From positions 1-16,255 of the forward strand of contig JAUUSS010000051.1 of assembly GCA_030841765.1 (NCBI GenBank): a DNA stretch of 16,255 bases. Direction: 5' to 3'. The position numbers and the translations under genes were made by a program. This DNA comes from Collinsella aerofaciens. GTDB taxonomy: Bacteria > Actinomycetota > Coriobacteriia > Coriobacteriales > Coriobacteriaceae. Shown piece after piece: positions 13,215-16,255 of the stretch. Numbering within the stretch: the first letter of the stretch is position 1; every line of letters begins with the position of its first letter. The notes below the pieces were generated by a model that saw only the letters and a program-made list of their open reading frames with translations, had not been told where the DNA came from and ran no database searches.

Positions 13215-16214
13215 CTATTTCTTAAGAAGGTACGAATAGTTGTCGCGCACAGCCCTGATGGTCAGGCGGACGGCCTCGGGAAGACCGGTGTTGACGGCAT
13301 CGACCGAGACGGTGCGGACCGTGCCGGCGACGCGAACCTTAAAGTGGTCCTCGTCCACGGCCAGGAAGCCCTCGTTCTCGGAGTTCTCCATGTCCTCCTC
13401 GCTCCAGAACAGGGTGAGCTTGTCCTTGTAGGGACGACCCTCCTGGTAAGGGCAGAACACGGCGCAGTTGCCGCACTCGTTGCACATGCCGTCGACATGG
13501 ACGACCTGATGCTTGGCCAGGCCCGGCACCTTAATTGCCACGTTGGCGCGGTTGGGGCACACGTCGCAGCAGACCTCGCACACCGAGCCGCAGCCCAGGC
13601 AGCGAGTCTTGGTGCAGTTGCGCTTGTCGCGGCACAGCGACCCCTTGCGCTCGTAGCAGGTATCCTCGCGACCGGCCTGAGCATTCTGGTCGGCGTACTT
13701 GTTAAAGTCCACGCCGGCGATGGCACGGGCGACTTCGGCGGCGTCGGCGATAGCCTCGACCACGGTAGCAGGACCGCGACGGCAGTCGCCCGCAGCCCAG
13801 ACGCCCTCGACGCCGGTGGAGGTGGCGGCAAGACGGCCGCGACGGTCGTGCTCAACACCCGCGGCGTCGTACAGGCTGGCATCGATGCCCTCGCCCACGG
13901 CACAGATCACCGTGGTGGCGGAAAGCTCGACGGTCTCGCCCGTGGCGACGGGGCTACGACGGCCGCTTGCATCCGGCTCGCCAAGCTCCATAACGTCGCA
14001 GGTTAGCACAGCGCCGTTGAGTGCCTTGGGCCCCAGCAGCTCGCAGAACTCAACGCCGTCGGCAAGAGCAAGATCGAACTCTTCCTCGTCGGCGGGCATC
14101 TGCTTCTTGGTGCGGCGATACACCAGGCGCACGTTCTTCACGCCGGCCAGGCGCTTGGCCACGCGAGCCGCATCCATGGCGGTGTTGCCGGCGCCAATGA
14201 CGACGACGTCCTCGCCCAGCTCGAGCTTCTCGCCCTTCTTGGCGGCCTCGAGGAACTCCAGCACGTCGAGCTCGGCGCCCTCGCCCAAGTCTGCAGAGCC
14301 GGGCATCCAGGCACCGGTGGCCACGACCACGTCGGTAAAGCCCTGGGCCTTGAGTTCGTCGATGGAATCCACGCGAGCGTTGAGCCGCACCTTGGCGCCA
14401 AAGGCCAAGCAGAGCTCGGCATCGTGGGAGATATCGTCGCTCGCGATACGGAACTCGGGGATCACGTGACGGACCACGCCGCCGAGCGAATCGCGGGCCT
14501 CGAAGATGGTGACGGGCACGCCGGCACGCGTCAGGAAGAACGCTGTCGCCAGGCCGGCCGGGCCGCCGCCGATAACGGCAACGTTGCGCTCGCCGTCGTT
14601 GGCGATGGCCTGGGCGCGCAGCTTGGGCAGCACGGCGGTCATGGCCTCGCGGGCGGCCTTGAGCTTGCTGGCGCGGATCTGGGCGCCCTCGGGCTCGTAG
14701 AACGCACGCTCGCAGGCACGGCCGCAGGGATGCGGGCAGATGGTGCCGGTAATGAACGGCAGGGCGTTGCGCTCGATGATGATGTTGAGTGCGTCCTCGT
14801 AGCGGCCCTCGTCAACAGCCGCCAGGTAGGCGGGAATATCCTGCTGGATGGGGCAGCTCGTGCGGCACGGCGTGGTAAAGCAGTCGGAAAGCGGGCTCTT
14901 GCCGGCGACCTTGCGGTCGGGCAGCGGACGCAGCGGCTTCTTGTAGAGCGGGTTGGTGAGCGAGTCAGCCTGGATCGCAGTCACAGCCTCGAGAGAGACG
15001 CCCGCGAACGGCTTGCCGTCCAGATCGCCAAATTCGCCGGCCATCTGACTAAAGCGCTCGTAGCCACCGGGCTTGAGCACGTCGGTCGCCAGGGTGACGG
15101 GCCAAATGCCGGCATCGTACAGGGCGCGGATGTTGTAGACCGTGGCACCGCCGGAGTAGCTGATGCGCAGCTTGCCGTCAAACTGCTCGGTAATGCGGCG
15201 GGCAGCCTCGATGGTCAGCGAGAACAGCGAACGGCCGGACATGTACATCTCGGTAGAGGGCAGCTCGTTCCTCGTCACGTCGACGGGGAACGTGTTGGTC
15301 AGCTTGACGCCAAACTCCAGGCCGCGCTCGGCGCACAGGGCGATCAGGCGCTCGAACATAGGCACGGCATCGGCCCACTGCAGGTCCTCGCGGAAGTGCG
15401 TGTCATCGAAGACGATGTAGTCAAAGCCCAGCTCGTTCAGACGCTGGCGGGCAAACTCATAGCCCAGCAGCGTGGGGTTGCACTTGATGTAGGTGTTGAG
15501 GCCCTTCTCGGTGATCAGATAGGTCGCGATGCGCTCGATCTCCGCCGGCGGGCAGCCGTGCAGGGTGGACTCGGTGATGGAGTTGGAGACGCGTGCCGGG
15601 ATGGACTCGACAAACGCGGCGTCGACATGCTCAAACTTGTCCAGGTTGGCAAGCGCCCATGCGCGGCACTCGTTCCAGACGTCGGAGCCGCTGGCATCCT
15701 TCATGCCCTCGATGTAGGCATCGACCTTGGGGCTCTTAATACCCTCCAGGTCATAACCCACGGACATGTTGAAGACAAATCCGTCCGGGCTTCCCAGGCC
15801 GTACTCGCGAGCGATCAGGTGGCAGGCGAACCATGCCTTCACGTACTCGGCAAAGGCCTGCGGAACCTCGAGCTCGGTCGACCACTCGCAGTTGTAGCAC
15901 TCGTCCTGCGCCACGATGCAGGGCTTGTTCACACACTTGGAGAGCTCCTCGCCGTCCATAACCTGGACGGTCTTGAGCTCAAAGAAGCGGGAACCGGCAA
16001 CGTAGGATGCCACGATGTTCTGGGCAAGCTGCGTATTGGGGCCGGCGGCCGGGCCAAACGGAGTCTCGATGCGCTCGTCAAAAATGGGAAGCGCGCCCTC
16101 CTGGTTGGTCGTGACCATCTTGCGCACGCCAAAGACGGCGCCCTGGGTCTTGTGCTCCTCGATGATCCAGTTCATCAGCTGCGAAAACGGGATCGGCCTC
16201 ATGATGTCGCTCAT
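13215..16214 (-). CDS. ygfK: YgfK-family iron-sulfur flavoprotein (putative selenate reductase subunit)
   Basis: The 999-residue protein matches YgfK (E. coli about 1030 residues). Domains in order begin with a dihydropyrimidine/dihydroorotate-dehydrogenase-like barrel (about 1-430). A GltD-type N-terminal Fe-S helical domain follows (CRTSC at 450-454, CPHPCGRACE further on). Next come an FAD fold with GGGPAG at 549-554, an NAD(P)H fold with GAGN at 674-677, and the flavin-closing AAGDCRRG segment. A C-terminal ferredoxin region starts with CLGCGSVC at C872 and CNECGNC at C911. The 'selenate reductase' name is historical; gut-bacterial work links the gene to anaerobic purine/urate breakdown, with a reductive or electron-bifurcating role suspected. 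It is the first gene in the window of an operon with the polyferredoxin and xdhD. AGAGGAG lies 6 bases before the ATG at 16214. The promoter is not visible in the 41 remaining bases, and the operon may continue upstream past the right edge. Confidence 0.93.
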   Translation of the reverse strand: MSDIMRPIPFSQLMNWIIEEHKTQGAVFGVRKMVTTNQEGALPIFDERIETPFGPAAGPNTQLAQNIVASYVAGSRFFELKTVQVMDGEELSKCVNKPCIVAQDECYNCEWSTELEVPQAFAEYVKAWFACHLIAREYGLGSPDGFVFNMSVGYDLEGIKSPKVDAYIEGMKDASGSDVWNECRAWALANLDKFEHVDAAFVESIPARVSNSITESTLHGCPPAEIERIATYLITEKGLNTYIKCNPTLLGYEFARQRLNELGFDYIVFDDTHFREDLQWADAVPMFERLIALCAERGLEFGVKLTNTFPVDVTRNELPSTEMYMSGRSLFSLTIEAARRITEQFDGKLRISYSGGATVYNIRALYDAGIWPVTLATDVLKPGGYERFSQMAGEFGDLDGKPFAGVSLEAVTAIQADSLTNPLYKKPLRPLPDRKVAGKSPLSDCFTTPCRTSCPIQQDIPAYLAAVDEGRYEDALNIIIERNALPFITGTICPHPCGRACERAFYEPEGAQIRASKLKAAREAMTAVLPKLRAQAIANDGERNVAVIGGGPAGLATAFFLTRAGVPVTIFEARDSLGGVVRHVIPEFRIASDDISHDAELCLAFGAKVRLNARVDSIDELKAQGFTDVVVATGAWMPGSADLGEGAELDVLEFLEAAKKGEKLELGEDVVVIGAGNTAMDAARVAKRLAGVKNVRLVYRRTKKQMPADEEEFDLALADGVEFCELLGPKALNGAVLTCDVMELGEPDASGRRSPVATGETVELSATTVICAVGEGIDASLYDAAGVEHDRRGRLAATSTGVEGVWAAGDCRRGPATVVEAIADAAEVARAIAGVDFNKYADQNAQAGREDTCYERKGSLCRDKRNCTKTRCLGCGSVCEVCCDVCPNRANVAIKVPGLAKHQVVHVDGMCNECGNCAVFCPYQEGRPYKDKLTLFWSEEDMENSENEGFLAVDEDHFKVRVAGTVRTVSVDAVNTGLPEAVRLTIRAVRDNYSYLLKK

Positions 16215-16220
16215 AGTGAG

Positions 16221-16228
16221 CTCCTCTC
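16221..16228 (-). promoter_or_regulatory. Ribosome binding site of ygfK
   Basis: GAGAGGAG on the minus strand lies 6 bases upstream of the ATG at 16214 and fixes the start. Confidence 0.7.
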
Positions 16229-16255
16229 TGTAACGCCCGGCGAGACCGCGCGGCG

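Noticed and set aside
9808..13239. Very long open frame on the plus strand (over 1100 codons) opposite ygfK-end, ferredoxin and xdhD
   Set aside because: It is an antisense by-product of strong third-position G/C bias. The minus-strand genes carry full motifs and spacing, while this frame is Gly/Ala/His-rich with no recognisable domain or ribosome binding site.
9934..16214. Selenocysteine in YgfK or XdhD, because the families are called selenium-linked
   Set aside because: Both frames run without in-frame TGA. Any selenium would be a labile cofactor, which the sequence cannot show.

Overview
The window looks like chromosomal DNA of a high-GC gut actinobacterium of the class Coriobacteriia, most likely Collinsella or a close relative. 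This is inferred from strong G/C codon bias, AGGAG-type ribosome binding sites, and the pairing of a ygeX/ygeY-type locus with a ygfK/xdhD-type locus beside a YheO-family regulator. The genus call is from gene content, not from a marker gene.

Left part (1-3566): ygeY (M20-type hydrolase, truncated at the left edge) and ygeX (2,3-diaminopropionate ammonia-lyase) are transcribed leftward. Divergent from them is a PAS-like/HTH regulator of the YheO/DauR family. A 118-bp imperfect palindrome lies between ygeX and ygeY. At the extreme left edge the ygeY frame changes abruptly into sequence resembling a MATE transporter.

Middle part (3567-9870): genes with no obvious link to that metabolism. They are a Pro/Ala-rich single-membrane-span protein of unknown function, a 140-residue unknown protein, a DEDDh 3'-5' exonuclease, and two AAA-type ATPases of different families, each carrying a C-terminal ExD...ExK nuclease-like signature. 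The two ATPase genes are preceded by unusual repeats. Five 23-bp iterons with exact periodicity precede one; a perfect 22-bp inverted repeat with nested palindromes and a TATAAT box on each strand precedes the other. A degenerate 57-bp tandem repeat lies beyond that, next to the terminator of the right-hand operon.

Right part (9835-16214): a compact leftward operon of ygfK (DHODH-like barrel plus GltD-like flavin/NAD(P)H module and ferredoxin domains), an RnfB-like four-cluster polyferredoxin without a membrane anchor, and xdhD (fused [2Fe-2S] plus molybdopterin hydroxylase). A strong intrinsic terminator closes it. XdhD keeps the purine-orienting Glu and Arg residues of xanthine dehydrogenases, but no FAD subunit gene is visible in the window. 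A likely reading is that the polyferredoxin carries electrons between XdhD and YgfK.

Taken together, the two ends correspond to the ygeX-ygeY and ygfK-xdhD halves of the anaerobic purine/urate degradation (selenium-linked) gene set known from E. coli and gut anaerobes. Here they are separated by about 6 kb of unrelated, partly mobile-looking DNA.
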